This document shows positions 48,360 through 58,369 of a stretch of DNA of 64,000 nt, piece after piece. This DNA comes from CAWEDP01 sp963807925. GTDB taxonomy: Bacteria; Acidobacteriota; Vicinamibacteria; Vicinamibacterales; CAVVIG01. A program made the position numbers and the translations under genes. The notes below the pieces were generated by a model. It was given only the letters and a program-made list of their open reading frames with translations, searched no databases and was not told the origin of the DNA. The stretch covers positions 2,356,001-2,420,000 of the forward strand of contig CAWEDP010000002.1 in assembly GCA_963807925.1 (NCBI GenBank), written 5' to 3'. How positions within the stretch are numbered: position 1 is the first letter of the stretch; each line of letters starts with the position of its first letter.

Positions 48360-48763
48360 CGGCGTGTCAGCTCCAGGCACCGGTGCGCCGCCTCGCGCTC
48401 GAGATCGGGACGCGCGCTTCGGCGATACGCATCGGGCCACGCGGGGCACGCGTCGAGAGGCTCCGACGACAGCCGCACGTAGGCCTCCCACGCGTCCGCT
48501 TCCTCGGCGGGCCTGTTCAGTCCGTGATGGATCCGCGCGAGCCAGTAGGCGACAAGCGGCTCGCGCGGATACGCCTGCTGCAGCTGAACCGCCAGCGGAA
48601 GCGCCTGCGCGAACCGTTTCGCCACGACGAGCGTCTCGACGGCAGCCGCCTGCGGCGCGAGCGGATCGAAGCCGCCCGCCCGAACCAGGCGCGCGGCCGC
48701 GGTCCGGCCGAGCACCGCGGCGTACACCGCCAGCAGCAGCATCAAGGGAGCGCTTCGCTTCAT
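48356..48763 (-). CDS. Small TPR-like protein
   Basis: A 135-residue protein with an N-terminal hydrophobic helix (APLMLLLAVYAAVLGRTAAARLV) that could be a signal anchor. The rest resembles two TPR-type helical repeats (AVETLVVAKRFAQALPLAVQLQQAYPREPLVAYWLARIHHGLNRPAEEADAWEAYVRL), followed by a possible third that starts RPDLEREAAHR. It sits between the two sulfatase-fold paralogues and is coupled by GTGA to the downstream one, so it may be an accessory subunit. Confidence 0.68.
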   Translation of the reverse strand: MKRSAPLMLLLAVYAAVLGRTAAARLVRAGGFDPLAPQAAAVETLVVAKRFAQALPLAVQLQQAYPREPLVAYWLARIHHGLNRPAEEADAWEAYVRLSSEPLDACPAWPDAYRRSARPDLEREAAHRCLELTRR

Positions 48764-48799
48764 GGCTCGGATGACGGGCGTAGCAGTCGCCGATTCACG

Positions 48800-51307
48800 T
48801 CAGGAGTCCGGAATGAAATGGTAGAGAGCCGCCAATCGACCGAGCTGGTCCAGGATCAGCTGACGATCGACCGACACGACGGACGCCGGAAGCGTCATGC
48901 GGACACTCCGGCCGCCGCTGAGATCGAAGGCGGCCTCGCGGCTGTCGACGGCGTCGGCGGCGAACAGCGTCCGTCCGTTGTCGCGCAGGATGCCGTAGAC
49001 CGCGCCGTAACTCGAGGCCAGCAGGAACGATTCGTCACGGCGATCGACAGGACGACCGCCGGCCGGCACGAACAGTGGCGAGCCATAGAGGGAGCCGAGC
49101 TCCGCCGGATCGTGACCGAGCAGCGCGTAGAGCGTCGGCGTCAGATCGGTCGAAAAGGTCACTCGCTGCAGATCCGCATCGACCCGATCGCGCATCGCCG
49201 GTGGCAGATGCACGATGAGCGGAATCCGCATCACCTCCGGCACCATGAAGTACGCGTGGCCCCAGCGTCCCTCCTCGCCGAGTGAATCGCCGTGATCGGA
49301 GGCCAGGATGATGATGCTGTCTTCGTACCGCCCGGTGCGCTTCAGGTACGCGACAAGGTCGCCGAAACACTCGTCTACCCGCCGGACGCTGTCGGCGACC
49401 GGGGCGAAGAAGCCCGGGTAGGATCGGTCGGCGGCCACTCGATGCTTCGACGCGACGGCGATGTGGACGTTCTGCGGCAGCGTGTAGGAGAAGACGGGCC
49501 GTGCGTCCGTCGATCGATCCAGCACGCCTTCGAGCTCGCGCATCGTGCGGCAGAAGTCGCATTCCATCGGCGGGACGCCCTTGTCGAGCTCGACGAGCGC
49601 CGCGCGAGCCGGCAGGAGATCGCGCATGATGGAGTCGACGCCCATCACGCGCCGGTAGCCGTCTCGGTCCAGCAGCCTCCACAGAGCGTTCCGCCCCTCG
49701 AACGGCCGCTGATCGACGGCGTGGATCAACATGCCGCCGGCCCAGATCGACGGCACGGCGAGACCGGTCCCGGCATAGCGTGTAAAGGCCCGGTCGAACA
49801 CGAAGCTGTCGGCCGCGAAGGAGCCCATCGCCGGGGTGAAGGTGACCGCCGGGTTGTAGGCGGAGACGTAGTCGCGGCGCAGGCTGTCGATCAGGAACAG
49901 GAACACGTGGGGCGGCCTGGATGCCCGCCGCAGCTCGGTCGTGAACGATCGACTCGGCGGAGACACCCGGCCGGGAGCCACCAGCGTATTCGCCTTGAGC
50001 CGTGTGTAGAACTGCGCCGTCTCTCCGGCGCGCACGCGGCCGGCGTCGTGGATCAGGCGGAACGACATGTCAACGGCAGCGTACCGGTCGGCGACGTCCG
50101 ACCGCGCGGCGAGGGGCGTCGTCGTCTGGACGAACCCGACGGCGACCAGCGGCGCGAGGGCGAAGACCAGCCGGGGCGTGGCACGGCGGGTTCCAATCAG
50201 CGCGTGGGCCGACGCAAACGCCGTCACCCACACCAGGAGCACGCCGGACTTCTGGATGAGGAAGTTCCAGTCGAGCGACGACGTCTCCTCGACGAGCCAG
50301 TACGCCGCCAACGGGAGCAGCAGCAGAACCGCGGCCGGGTGCACGAGCCGGCTCCGGCGAGCGACCGGTCCACCGATCGGCGCCAGCCACAGGTCGAGCG
50401 CAGGGAGCGGCGACCCATCGTCGGCCGGGTGCGCGCGCTGGCGTGCGACGCCGGACCAGGCCAAAGCCGTCGCACACCCAATCGCGATCGCGGCTGCCGC
50501 CGCAGCGGCACCGGCAAACGCGATCGACTGGAACGCGACCCAGTACATCCATGACGCGACGCCGGCGCCGGAGACGGCGACGAGGAGCCAGTACTCGATC
50601 GCACCCCGGTTGCGGCCGATCCTCGAGAGCGCCCCGACCACCGACAGCACCAGGAATATCGACACGAACGCGGCCAGGTGCAGCGTCGCCGACGAGGCGA
50701 TTCCGAGGAGCAGGTCCCGGGGAGGGAGATCCACGCCGACGATCTGATGCAGCCGAAGAGGCGCACCGGCGGCGTACGCGCCCCACACGCAGGTCGCCGT
50801 CGCCAGGCACGCGTGGAAGAGCCGGCGCGCGTCCGACGAACGCATCGCGAAGGGCCTCGCGTCGAGGTGATCGACGATCGCCAGCCACACCGGGGGCACC
50901 AGGGCGAGCACGGCCGCGACGAAGCTCGATCGGGAATTTCCGACGGTTGGCAGCAGCGGCCGGGCGATCAGCGCGGCGCCGGCGGCGGCGAGGACGGCGA
51001 CGTAGCCCCGCGCCAGCCAGATCGCGGTCGTCGATCGGGGCTTCAGCCGCACCGTCGCTTCCCCCGGGGCTCGGCGATCGATCGTCGCGGCCGCCTTCAG
51101 CCGGACCGTGAGCACCGTCAGCAGGAGCACCAGCCAGAACAGCGCCGTGTGGACGGCGATGAAGTCCGGCTGCCACGAAATGACCTCGGGTTTGAGGAAC
51201 TGCTGATAGGCGAACGGGCTGTACGCCAGCAGGCAGTACGCCGCGGTGGCGAAGAAAAACGCGGCATTCAGCCCGCGGACGATCGCGATCGTCAGCGGCC
51301 GCCGCAT
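48800..51307 (-). CDS. Membrane sulfatase-fold (alkaline phosphatase superfamily) protein 2
   Basis: An 835-residue paralogue of the protein at 45890. About ten to eleven membrane helices (1-420) precede the catalytic domain: HVFLFLIDSLRRDY (Asp about 474), RAFTRYAGTGLAVPSIWAG with Thr514 in the nucleophile position, LASDHGDSLGEEGRWGHAYF and STDLTPTLYALLGHD. No sulfatase CxPxR motif is present, so a phosphotransferase or phosphatase role on a lipid or protein is more likely than sulfate hydrolysis. ATG 51307 has GAGGAA just upstream, seven bases after the prepilin peptidase stop. It is intact, including its C-terminus. Confidence 0.86.
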   Translation of the reverse strand: MRRPLTIAIVRGLNAAFFFATAAYCLLAYSPFAYQQFLKPEVISWQPDFIAVHTALFWLVLLLTVLTVRLKAAATIDRRAPGEATVRLKPRSTTAIWLARGYVAVLAAAGAALIARPLLPTVGNSRSSFVAAVLALVPPVWLAIVDHLDARPFAMRSSDARRLFHACLATATCVWGAYAAGAPLRLHQIVGVDLPPRDLLLGIASSATLHLAAFVSIFLVLSVVGALSRIGRNRGAIEYWLLVAVSGAGVASWMYWVAFQSIAFAGAAAAAAAIAIGCATALAWSGVARQRAHPADDGSPLPALDLWLAPIGGPVARRSRLVHPAAVLLLLPLAAYWLVEETSSLDWNFLIQKSGVLLVWVTAFASAHALIGTRRATPRLVFALAPLVAVGFVQTTTPLAARSDVADRYAAVDMSFRLIHDAGRVRAGETAQFYTRLKANTLVAPGRVSPPSRSFTTELRRASRPPHVFLFLIDSLRRDYVSAYNPAVTFTPAMGSFAADSFVFDRAFTRYAGTGLAVPSIWAGGMLIHAVDQRPFEGRNALWRLLDRDGYRRVMGVDSIMRDLLPARAALVELDKGVPPMECDFCRTMRELEGVLDRSTDARPVFSYTLPQNVHIAVASKHRVAADRSYPGFFAPVADSVRRVDECFGDLVAYLKRTGRYEDSIIILASDHGDSLGEEGRWGHAYFMVPEVMRIPLIVHLPPAMRDRVDADLQRVTFSTDLTPTLYALLGHDPAELGSLYGSPLFVPAGGRPVDRRDESFLLASSYGAVYGILRDNGRTLFAADAVDSREAAFDLSGGRSVRMTLPASVVSVDRQLILDQLGRLAALYHFIPDS

Positions 51308-51314
51308 CGGTTCC

Positions 51315-52091
51315 TCACAGCTGCCTCGCATACCAGTCGACCAGCCCGGGGCCGACCGTCGCCGCGGCGGCGGCGCCAAGCGCCAGAAACGTGCCGAACG
51401 GCAGCGCCGACTTCATGCCGCCGCGCTTCGTGACAATCAGCGACAGGCCGAGCACCGATCCGAGAACCGACGCCATCACCAGCGTCACCAGCGTCAGCTG
51501 CCAGCCGAGAAACGCGCCAATCATCGCCAGCATCTTGAAATCCCCCATGCCCAGACCCTCTTCGTGGCGCACGAGGTAGTAGGCGTACGCGACGCCGAGC
51601 AGTGTCCCTCCCCCAACCGCAATCCCGGCGAGCGACGACCCCCAGCCCGGCTGGGTGAACAGACTGAACGCGAACCCGACGACAATGCCCGGGAGGGTCA
51701 CGGCGTGCGGCAGAATCTGGTGCTCGCGGTCGATCTCGAAGAGGACGATCAGCGCACAACCGAGCACGAGCCGCGACGCCAGCAGCACGCCGGGGCCATA
51801 AAACCACCAGGCGAAGGCGAACATCGCCGCCGTGATCGCTTCCACGATCGGATACCGCAGCGAGATCCTCGACCCGCACGTTCGGCAGCGGCCGCGCAGG
51901 ACGGCGTAGCTCGCGACCGGGATGTTCTCGAACCAGGAGAGGGTTCGCCGGCACGCCGGACACGCCGACGCCGGCCAGACGACCGACCGCCGGCGCGGCA
52001 GTCGATAAATGCACACGTTCAGAAAGCTGCCGACGATGGCGCCCACCCCGGCGGCCACGACTATCCAGACCGTCTCGGGCAGGCCGGTCAT
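51315..52091 (-). CDS. pilD: Prepilin leader peptidase/N-methyltransferase
   Basis: A 258-residue integral membrane enzyme that cleaves prepilin leaders and methylates the new N-terminus. Two zinc-binding Cys pairs (CPACRRTL and CRTCGSR), FLNVCIYRLPR near the N-terminus, and the aspartate protease motifs FEIDREHQILPH and GLGMGDFKM identify PilD/GspO. ATG 52091 overlaps the stop of the TPR protein upstream (ATGA). It probably processes PilA and the minor pilins encoded in this region. Confidence 0.94.
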   Translation of the reverse strand: MTGLPETVWIVVAAGVGAIVGSFLNVCIYRLPRRRSVVWPASACPACRRTLSWFENIPVASYAVLRGRCRTCGSRISLRYPIVEAITAAMFAFAWWFYGPGVLLASRLVLGCALIVLFEIDREHQILPHAVTLPGIVVGFAFSLFTQPGWGSSLAGIAVGGGTLLGVAYAYYLVRHEEGLGMGDFKMLAMIGAFLGWQLTLVTLVMASVLGSVLGLSLIVTKRGGMKSALPFGTFLALGAAAAATVGPGLVDWYARQL

Positions 52092-53023
52092 CGAGGGGTG
52101 CTCCGGGGCTCTTCGGGCAGCGGCCACAGCGGCGACGATGACGAGAGCGCGACCCGGCCGTCCGGCGAGAGCTCGTACGGCACGCCGGCCGGGTCGACCG
52201 CGATCCCCGGAACCAGAGCATCACCAACCAGCGCGCGCCAGGTGACCGGCGCGTAGGAGTGCCGGGCCCGCCAGGCGTCCACGCGCACCTGCAGTTGATC
52301 GAGATCGTCGAGCGCACCGAGCTGCCGCAGGCTTCGCTCCGCGTACTGTTTGAGCCAGTCCACCTCAGCCGATTCGCGAATGGCCATCCACATCCGCCTG
52401 GACGACTGCCGATCGCCGCCCTGCGCGAGTGTCGTCGCCGCCAGCGATTTCAACCAGATGGGACTCCCGGGCACCTGGCTGGCGCGGGTGAACCACTGGG
52501 CGGCGGCCCGGTAGTCGTGGTGGTACCAATAGTGGACGAAGCCGATATCCTGCATGTATTCCCATTTATCGGCTCGGGCTCGTAATCCCTTTTCCAGCAG
52601 GTGAATAGCCAGATCGGGCCGCCCCGGTCCGCTCGGATACGGTTCGGCCAGGAAAATGGCCCCGAAGCGGTACGCCACGTTGAAGAAGGGGTCGAGGGTC
52701 GTCGTGAGATCCAGCAGCGGGTACAGCAGCGGAAAGTCGACGGCCGGATCGGCTGACAGCGCCGGCGGCGGCATCAGGCCCGGGAACCTGGCCGCCAGCC
52801 GTCGCTTGGTGCCTCCGTAGTACTGGATCGCGCGGATCCAGTACAGATCGGCGGCAACGTCCGTGTAGGCCACCGACAAACGCCGTACGGTCGGGCCCGA
52901 GGTCATGAGCAGGTCGTCGCCCGGGGCCGTGTCCGCCGGGTAGATGCGCTCGCGCGCCGCCTGCACGCCGCCCGCGGCGGCGCCGAACGCCCCAATCATC
53001 GTGAGCGCGACGAAGAGCTTCAC
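52088..53023 (-). CDS. TPR-type membrane-associated protein, unknown function
   Basis: A 311-residue protein with an N-terminal hydrophobic signal or anchor (LFVALTMIGAFGAAAGGVQAA). Regions such as DPFFNVAYRFGAIFLAEP, AIHLLEKGLRARADKWEYMQDIGFVHYWYHHDYRAAAQWFTRASQVPGSPIWLKSLAATTLAQGG look like degenerate TPR helices. The start is GTG 53023. It is 13 bases downstream of the ABC permease and overlaps pilD, placing it in the same operon, but its role is unknown. Confidence 0.72.
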   Translation of the reverse strand: MKLFVALTMIGAFGAAAGGVQAARERIYPADTAPGDDLLMTSGPTVRRLSVAYTDVAADLYWIRAIQYYGGTKRRLAARFPGLMPPPALSADPAVDFPLLYPLLDLTTTLDPFFNVAYRFGAIFLAEPYPSGPGRPDLAIHLLEKGLRARADKWEYMQDIGFVHYWYHHDYRAAAQWFTRASQVPGSPIWLKSLAATTLAQGGDRQSSRRMWMAIRESAEVDWLKQYAERSLRQLGALDDLDQLQVRVDAWRARHSYAPVTWRALVGDALVPGIAVDPAGVPYELSPDGRVALSSSSPLWPLPEEPRSTPR

Positions 53024-53036
53024 CTCGATCCCACCA

Positions 53037-53843
53037 TCACTTGAAGTCGCGCCGCGAGAAGACGGCGATGGCGGCGACGATCAGCAGGGCGATGTAACAG
53101 GACGCGTACGCCGCCGTCAGCGCCATGTAGCCGACCGGCACCGGCTGCGCGTGCACGACCTGCGACTTGACGTCGAACTGCGCGAGATTCGGAAGCGCCC
53201 AGTACACCGCACGCGCCAGACCGGTCGCGACCGGCGAGTCGAGGACCTGATCCAGGTTCCGGAGGTCCGCGCTGAAGTGGCCCGCCACGAAGAGACCGAT
53301 GGTCAGCGCGGCGGAGAGCATTGGCGTCGAAAACGTCGAGAAGAACAGCGCAATGGCGGTGACGATCATGAGCTCGAACAGAATCAGCACGACCGCTTTC
53401 AGCAGGGCCGGATCGAGCGCCGGTGCCTCCCACGCCCGCTGAACATCGGCCGGGACGCCCCATGACATGTAGCCGAGCACCAGGTAGAGGGCGGCGGCCA
53501 TGACCGCGACGTTCACGACGAGCGTCAGGACCAGGCCCGCGTACTTCCCCGCAATCATCTGCCACCGGCGAATCGGCTTCGACAGAAGGCTGTAGACGCT
53601 GCGCCGCTCGACTTCCTTCGAGACGAGCCCGATGCCGATGAACACGGCGATGAACAGACCGAACAGCGAGGTGGCGGCGAGGCCGAGATCCTTGATGATC
53701 CGCACGTCCTGCCCGGCCGTGAGCTGACCGATGACATACGACGCGCCAATCAACAGCACGGCGAACAGGACGAGGTTGTAGAGCACCTTGTCCCGGACCG
53801 ATTCGCGGAACACGTTGAGCGCGATGGCGCCCGTCGCGCTCAC
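53037..53843 (-). CDS. ABC-2 type transporter permease
   Basis: A 268-residue membrane protein with about six helices. NVFRESVRDKVLYNLVLFAVLLIG at the N-terminus and VSKEVERRSVYSLLSKPIRRWQMIAGKYAGL are typical of ABC-2 permeases of the multidrug/Nod-factor exporter type. The GTG start overlaps the stop of the ATPase gene (GTGA), so the two form one transporter. The cargo is unknown. Confidence 0.88.
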   Translation of the reverse strand: MSATGAIALNVFRESVRDKVLYNLVLFAVLLIGASYVIGQLTAGQDVRIIKDLGLAATSLFGLFIAVFIGIGLVSKEVERRSVYSLLSKPIRRWQMIAGKYAGLVLTLVVNVAVMAAALYLVLGYMSWGVPADVQRAWEAPALDPALLKAVVLILFELMIVTAIALFFSTFSTPMLSAALTIGLFVAGHFSADLRNLDQVLDSPVATGLARAVYWALPNLAQFDVKSQVVHAQPVPVGYMALTAAYASCYIALLIVAAIAVFSRRDFK

Positions 53844-54808
53844 GGCACGGCCTCGATGCCGCGGCGCGGCCGCCGGGCCTCGGGCGTCGAAATCTGCTGG
53901 ACGAAGAAGTCCTCGAGGGTCTCGCGGAGCGGGTTCAGCGACACGAGGCTGGCGCCGGCCCCCGTCATCTCCGCCACGAGCCGTTCCGGGGACGGATCGA
54001 GCGGCAGTTCGAACGCGTAGCGGTCCTCGCCGAGGCGGACGGCCCGGCGAATCCGGGATCCCAGCGCGGCGACACGGGCAGGCGCCACCCCGCTCATCAC
54101 CAGCTCCCAGCCGCGCGCGTGGAACTGCAGCATGTCGCTCAGGCGTCCCGTCGTGACGAGCCGCCCCTTGGCGAGGATGGCCACACGGCTGCAGAGCGCC
54201 TCGGCGTCGCCGAGCACGTGCGAGCTGAAGAAGACGGTGCAGCCGCGATCGCGCAGCGCGAGGATCAGCGAGCGCACCTCGCGGCGGCCCAGCGGATCGA
54301 GTCCCGACATCGGCTCGTCGAGGATGACGAGATCGGGATCGTTGACGAGCGCCTGCGCGATGCCGACGCGCTGCAGCATGCCCTTGGAGAACTTCCGCAG
54401 CTGCAGCCGGCGCTCGGCGCCCAGGCCGACCTCGTCGAGCAGGCGGGCCGCCCGGCGACGCCGCTCGGGCGCGTCGTAACCGAACAGCGCCGCGAAGTAG
54501 ACGAGGAGCTCCTCGGCCGTCAGGTAGTCGTAGAAGTAGGGGTTCTCGGGAAGATACCCGATGCGTCGCCGGGCCCGGAGATCGCCCAGCGGGCGGCCGA
54601 GCAGCTCCGCGCCGCCCGAGGTCGGGAAGACCAGCTGCATCAGCAGCTTCAGCGTGGTCGTCTTGCCGGCGCCGTTCGGACCGAGGAACCCGAAGACCTC
54701 ACCGGCTTCAACCGACAGCGAGAGACGGTCGAGCGCGCGGTACGGGCGCTTGCGCCAGAAGCCGACCGCGTAGTCTTTCGTGAGCTCGAACGTGGTGAGA
54801 GCGTTCAT
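53840..54808 (-). CDS. ABC transporter ATP-binding protein
   Basis: A 322-residue cytoplasmic ATPase. Walker A is GPNGAGKTT (about 43-51), the signature is FSKGMLQRVGIAQAL (Lys in place of the usual second Gly of LSGGQ), Walker B is LVILDEPMSGLDP, and the switch His is in FFSSHVL. A C-terminal extension (about 225-322) is typical of exporters paired with ABC-2 permeases. It follows the VKOR-DsbA gene by 21 bases. Confidence 0.92.
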   Translation of the reverse strand: MNALTTFELTKDYAVGFWRKRPYRALDRLSLSVEAGEVFGFLGPNGAGKTTTLKLLMQLVFPTSGGAELLGRPLGDLRARRRIGYLPENPYFYDYLTAEELLVYFAALFGYDAPERRRRAARLLDEVGLGAERRLQLRKFSKGMLQRVGIAQALVNDPDLVILDEPMSGLDPLGRREVRSLILALRDRGCTVFFSSHVLGDAEALCSRVAILAKGRLVTTGRLSDMLQFHARGWELVMSGVAPARVAALGSRIRRAVRLGEDRYAFELPLDPSPERLVAEMTGAGASLVSLNPLRETLEDFFVQQISTPEARRPRRGIEAVP

Positions 54809-54829
54809 GAACCACGACGATCACGCCAT

Positions 54830-56050
54830 CTATTTCGTGGCTGGCTGGTTCAGCTCGTACTCGATCGCCTGCTGGAAGTACTGGACCGGCAGCGCACCGT
54901 CGATCTTCTTGCCGTTGATGAAGAAAGTCGGTGTGGCCATGACGCCGAGCGAGTGACCGAGCGCGATATCGGCCTTGACGAGCTCGAGCGTGGCTGCGTA
55001 CTTCTGATCATAGTCCGGAACCTGGCCCACCTCGCGCGCTCCCTGCTTCACCAGCTCTGGCGTCAGCGTCGGCTGGTTCGCGAAGATCCACTCGATCATC
55101 TGCTCTTCGCGGCCGTGCGTCCGCGCGAGCCGCACCGCGACGGCCGCTTCGCAGGCCGCCGGGTGAATGGTGTTGGGGACGTTCGCGTTGCATTCCGCAT
55201 CGAGCGGGTAGTCGCGCAGCACGTACCGCACCTGCCCCGGATGATCCGCCTGGAACCTCGCGATGACCGGCTTGTACGCCATGTGCGAGTTCCGGCACGG
55301 CGGACACTGGAAATCGTTGAACTTGACGATCAGCACCTTGGCGCCCTCGGCGGGGACCGCCAGCGGCACGCGCTCGCGCGCCTGCCAGTAGCGCTCGAAC
55401 TCCGACTGCGCGGCGGCCGGCGCCTGCGCGGCCGGTTCGGCCGCCGTGGCCGCCGTGGCCGTCTCCCCGGTCGCGGCCGAGCCCTCGCGCGGAAAGAACG
55501 CCAGCGTCGACACGGCGGCGCCGAGAAACAGCACCGACACCAGAATCGCGAGCGGGTTGGCTATCAAATCCCGCAGATCGCGGACAGCGCGCCGTGGCAG
55601 TGTCGTCATGGGAAACGTCGTGGTCGATCCGGAAAGGAAGAACAGCGCGACAATGGCCGCGGCCATGGTCAGGCAGAGCACGCAGACCGCCTTGAGGATG
55701 ACGAACGAGACGTATTCGAAATAGAGCACGACGGCGAGCGCGAGCGTCGACGCCAAAAACAGGTAGCCGGGCGCACTGTGGCGCGCCTCGCCCGCGCCAA
55801 CCAGCGCTATCAGCGACAGGAGCGCCGCCGCGCCGAACCAGATCGCGCCGAAGATCGCGACCGGGATGCCGCGGAACGTGCTGTAACGGCTCAGATATAC
55901 CTGTGTGCAGCTGACCGTGGTGTTGACATCGCAAAAGCTCGTGTAGGCGGGATCGAACAGCAGGTGATAGTGCACGTACGCCGCGGCAACCGACGCCCCC
56001 AGCCCGACGAGCGCGCAGAGCAGGGCGACGCGGGCCGCAGGCTTGCTCAT
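54830..56050 (-). CDS. VKOR-DsbA fusion: disulfide-bond formation system
   Basis: A 406-residue membrane protein combining quinone-linked and thiol-oxidising modules. The N-terminal VKOR domain has four to five helices with the loop Cys pair FCDVNTTVSCTQV and the active CxxC in AVCVLCLTMA. After a linker helix and an Ala-rich segment, the C-terminal thioredoxin-fold DsbA domain has the active site FQCPPCRNS and the cis-Pro loop VMATPTFFING. It should introduce disulfides into exported proteins. ATG 56050 is chosen over an upstream start at 56077. It lies directly downstream of pilA, whose product has two Cys. Confidence 0.92.
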   Translation of the reverse strand: MSKPAARVALLCALVGLGASVAAAYVHYHLLFDPAYTSFCDVNTTVSCTQVYLSRYSTFRGIPVAIFGAIWFGAAALLSLIALVGAGEARHSAPGYLFLASTLALAVVLYFEYVSFVILKAVCVLCLTMAAAIVALFFLSGSTTTFPMTTLPRRAVRDLRDLIANPLAILVSVLFLGAAVSTLAFFPREGSAATGETATAATAAEPAAQAPAAAQSEFERYWQARERVPLAVPAEGAKVLIVKFNDFQCPPCRNSHMAYKPVIARFQADHPGQVRYVLRDYPLDAECNANVPNTIHPAACEAAVAVRLARTHGREEQMIEWIFANQPTLTPELVKQGAREVGQVPDYDQKYAATLELVKADIALGHSLGVMATPTFFINGKKIDGALPVQYFQQAIEYELNQPATK

Positions 56051-56060
56051 GGATGAGAGT

Positions 56061-56090
56061 GTTGTAACTGGTGGCACCGACCGCCGTCAA
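56061..56090 (-). promoter_or_regulatory. Promoter of the VKOR-DsbA/ABC operon (TTGACG-18-TACAAC)
   Basis: Minus-strand TTGACG (56090-56085), an 18-base spacer and TACAAC (56066-56061) lie between the pilA terminator and the VKOR-DsbA ATG. The -10 ends ten bases before the ATG, predicting a leader of about three bases with no ribosome site. Confidence 0.5.
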
Positions 56091-56140
56091 GAGCTCGAGG
56101 AAGCGCACGGTCCCGGCCACGAGCGCGCCGGAACACGCCG

Positions 56141-56189
56141 GAAAAGGCTCAGGGCAACGGCTGGGGCCTGCCCCCCAACCGCTGCCCTG
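56141..56189 (-). terminator. Intrinsic terminator of pilA
   Basis: On the minus strand a 17-bp stem (56189-56173 with 56166-56150, two G-U wobbles) with a six-base loop is followed by AGCCTTTTCC (56149-56140). It lies 20 bases after the pilA stop, so pilA should be a monocistronic, highly expressed transcript. Confidence 0.75.
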
Positions 56190-56208
56190 GCCCTCTCCGG
56201 AGCTGGGG

Positions 56209-56745
56209 CTACTGAACGACCGTGGTCACGGTGATCGGGTTGGCGACCGTGGCCGCCGTGTCGTAGAAGATGGTGCCGCGCGTGTCGGTCGCGAAATAGC
56301 GGGTGCCCGTGCCGCCCGGCGTGAGCGGATCGGCTTTCGCGAAGTACGAGCTGAACAGATCCGCCGCCGGCGTGGCGTTGCACGGCGTCACGCTCGCCAT
56401 GGCCGCGACGCCAGACGAGGCGTCGGCCTCGATCGTCACGACGTATCCGCTCTTGGTCACGCCGTTGGACTTGAGGTCCGGGCTGATGAAGCCCTGGCTG
56501 CTCCCGGCCGGGGGCAGCACCAGATCCTCGAGCTTGTCGGCGTACGCGCCCGCGGCGCAGCTGGACGAGTAGGCCGCCTGGGCGCTGTTGATCGCGCGCA
56601 GCGAGCCGATGGCCGACGCCTCGTTGCCCGACATCCGGGCGCGGAGCAGGCCGGGAACCGCAATCGCGGCGATGATGCCGATGATCGCGACCACGATCAG
56701 CAGCTCGATCAGGGTGAAACCTTTACTGGACTGCATCTTCCTCAT
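56209..56745 (-). CDS. pilA: Type IV major pilin PilA
   Basis: A 178-residue prepilin. The leader MRKMQSSKG is followed by FTLIELLIVVAIIGIIAAIAVPGLLRARMSGNEASAIGSLR, with mature Glu5, the classic N-terminal helix. Two cysteines (SSCAAGAY and VTPCNATP) may form a disulfide in the globular head. ATG 56745 is chosen, with AAGGAG upstream; GTG 56748 is adjacent. It has a sigma-54 promoter about 65 bases upstream and its own terminator, and lies next to pilR, the expected regulator. Confidence 0.95.
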   Translation of the reverse strand: MRKMQSSKGFTLIELLIVVAIIGIIAAIAVPGLLRARMSGNEASAIGSLRAINSAQAAYSSSCAAGAYADKLEDLVLPPAGSSQGFISPDLKSNGVTKSGYVVTIEADASSGVAAMASVTPCNATPAADLFSSYFAKADPLTPGGTGTRYFATDTRGTIFYDTAATVANPITVTTVVQ

Positions 56746-56806
56746 CACACGTCTCCTTCAAATCGTCGGGCGGTTCTCTGCTCGTCGGGTGGCTGCCGGC
56801 TCAAAC

Positions 56807-56822
56807 AGCAACCCGTATGCCA
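56807..56822 (-). promoter_or_regulatory. Sigma-54 promoter of pilA
   Basis: Minus strand TGGCATACGGGTTGCT has GG and GC ten bases apart as in the -24/-12 consensus TGGCAC-N5-TTGCA/T. The start would be near 56796, about 50 bases before the pilA ATG. The adjacent pilS-pilR genes encode the matching activator system. Confidence 0.8.
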
Positions 56823-56900
56823 GAGGTGGCGCGACCCCGCGGAAGGCTGTAAGGCATTCATGAACAATAACTTGAAAACCTCTGGAATGAAACCGTGGAT

Positions 56901-56932
56901 CGCATGGCCATGCGGGGGTGACAAACATTGTC
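56901..56932. promoter_or_regulatory. Two palindromes upstream of the pilA promoter (activator-site candidates)
   Basis: CGCATGGCCATGCG (56901-56914) is a perfect 14-bp palindrome, and GACAA-ACA-TTGTC (56920-56932) is an inverted repeat with TGTC half-sites. They lie about 80-110 bp upstream of the sigma-54 element, the usual distance for enhancer-binding proteins such as PilR. The pilR stop is at 56954, so they are outside coding DNA. Confidence 0.45.
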
Positions 56933-56953
56933 GGTCGGCGCGGCCGAAGAATG

Positions 56954-58365
<1,412 letters not shown>

Positions 58366-58369
<4 letters not shown>

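Noticed and set aside
45890..51307. Calling the two PF00884-type proteins true sulfatases
   Set aside because: No CxPxR formylglycine motif and no nearby sulfatase-maturating enzyme; Thr occupies the nucleophile position.
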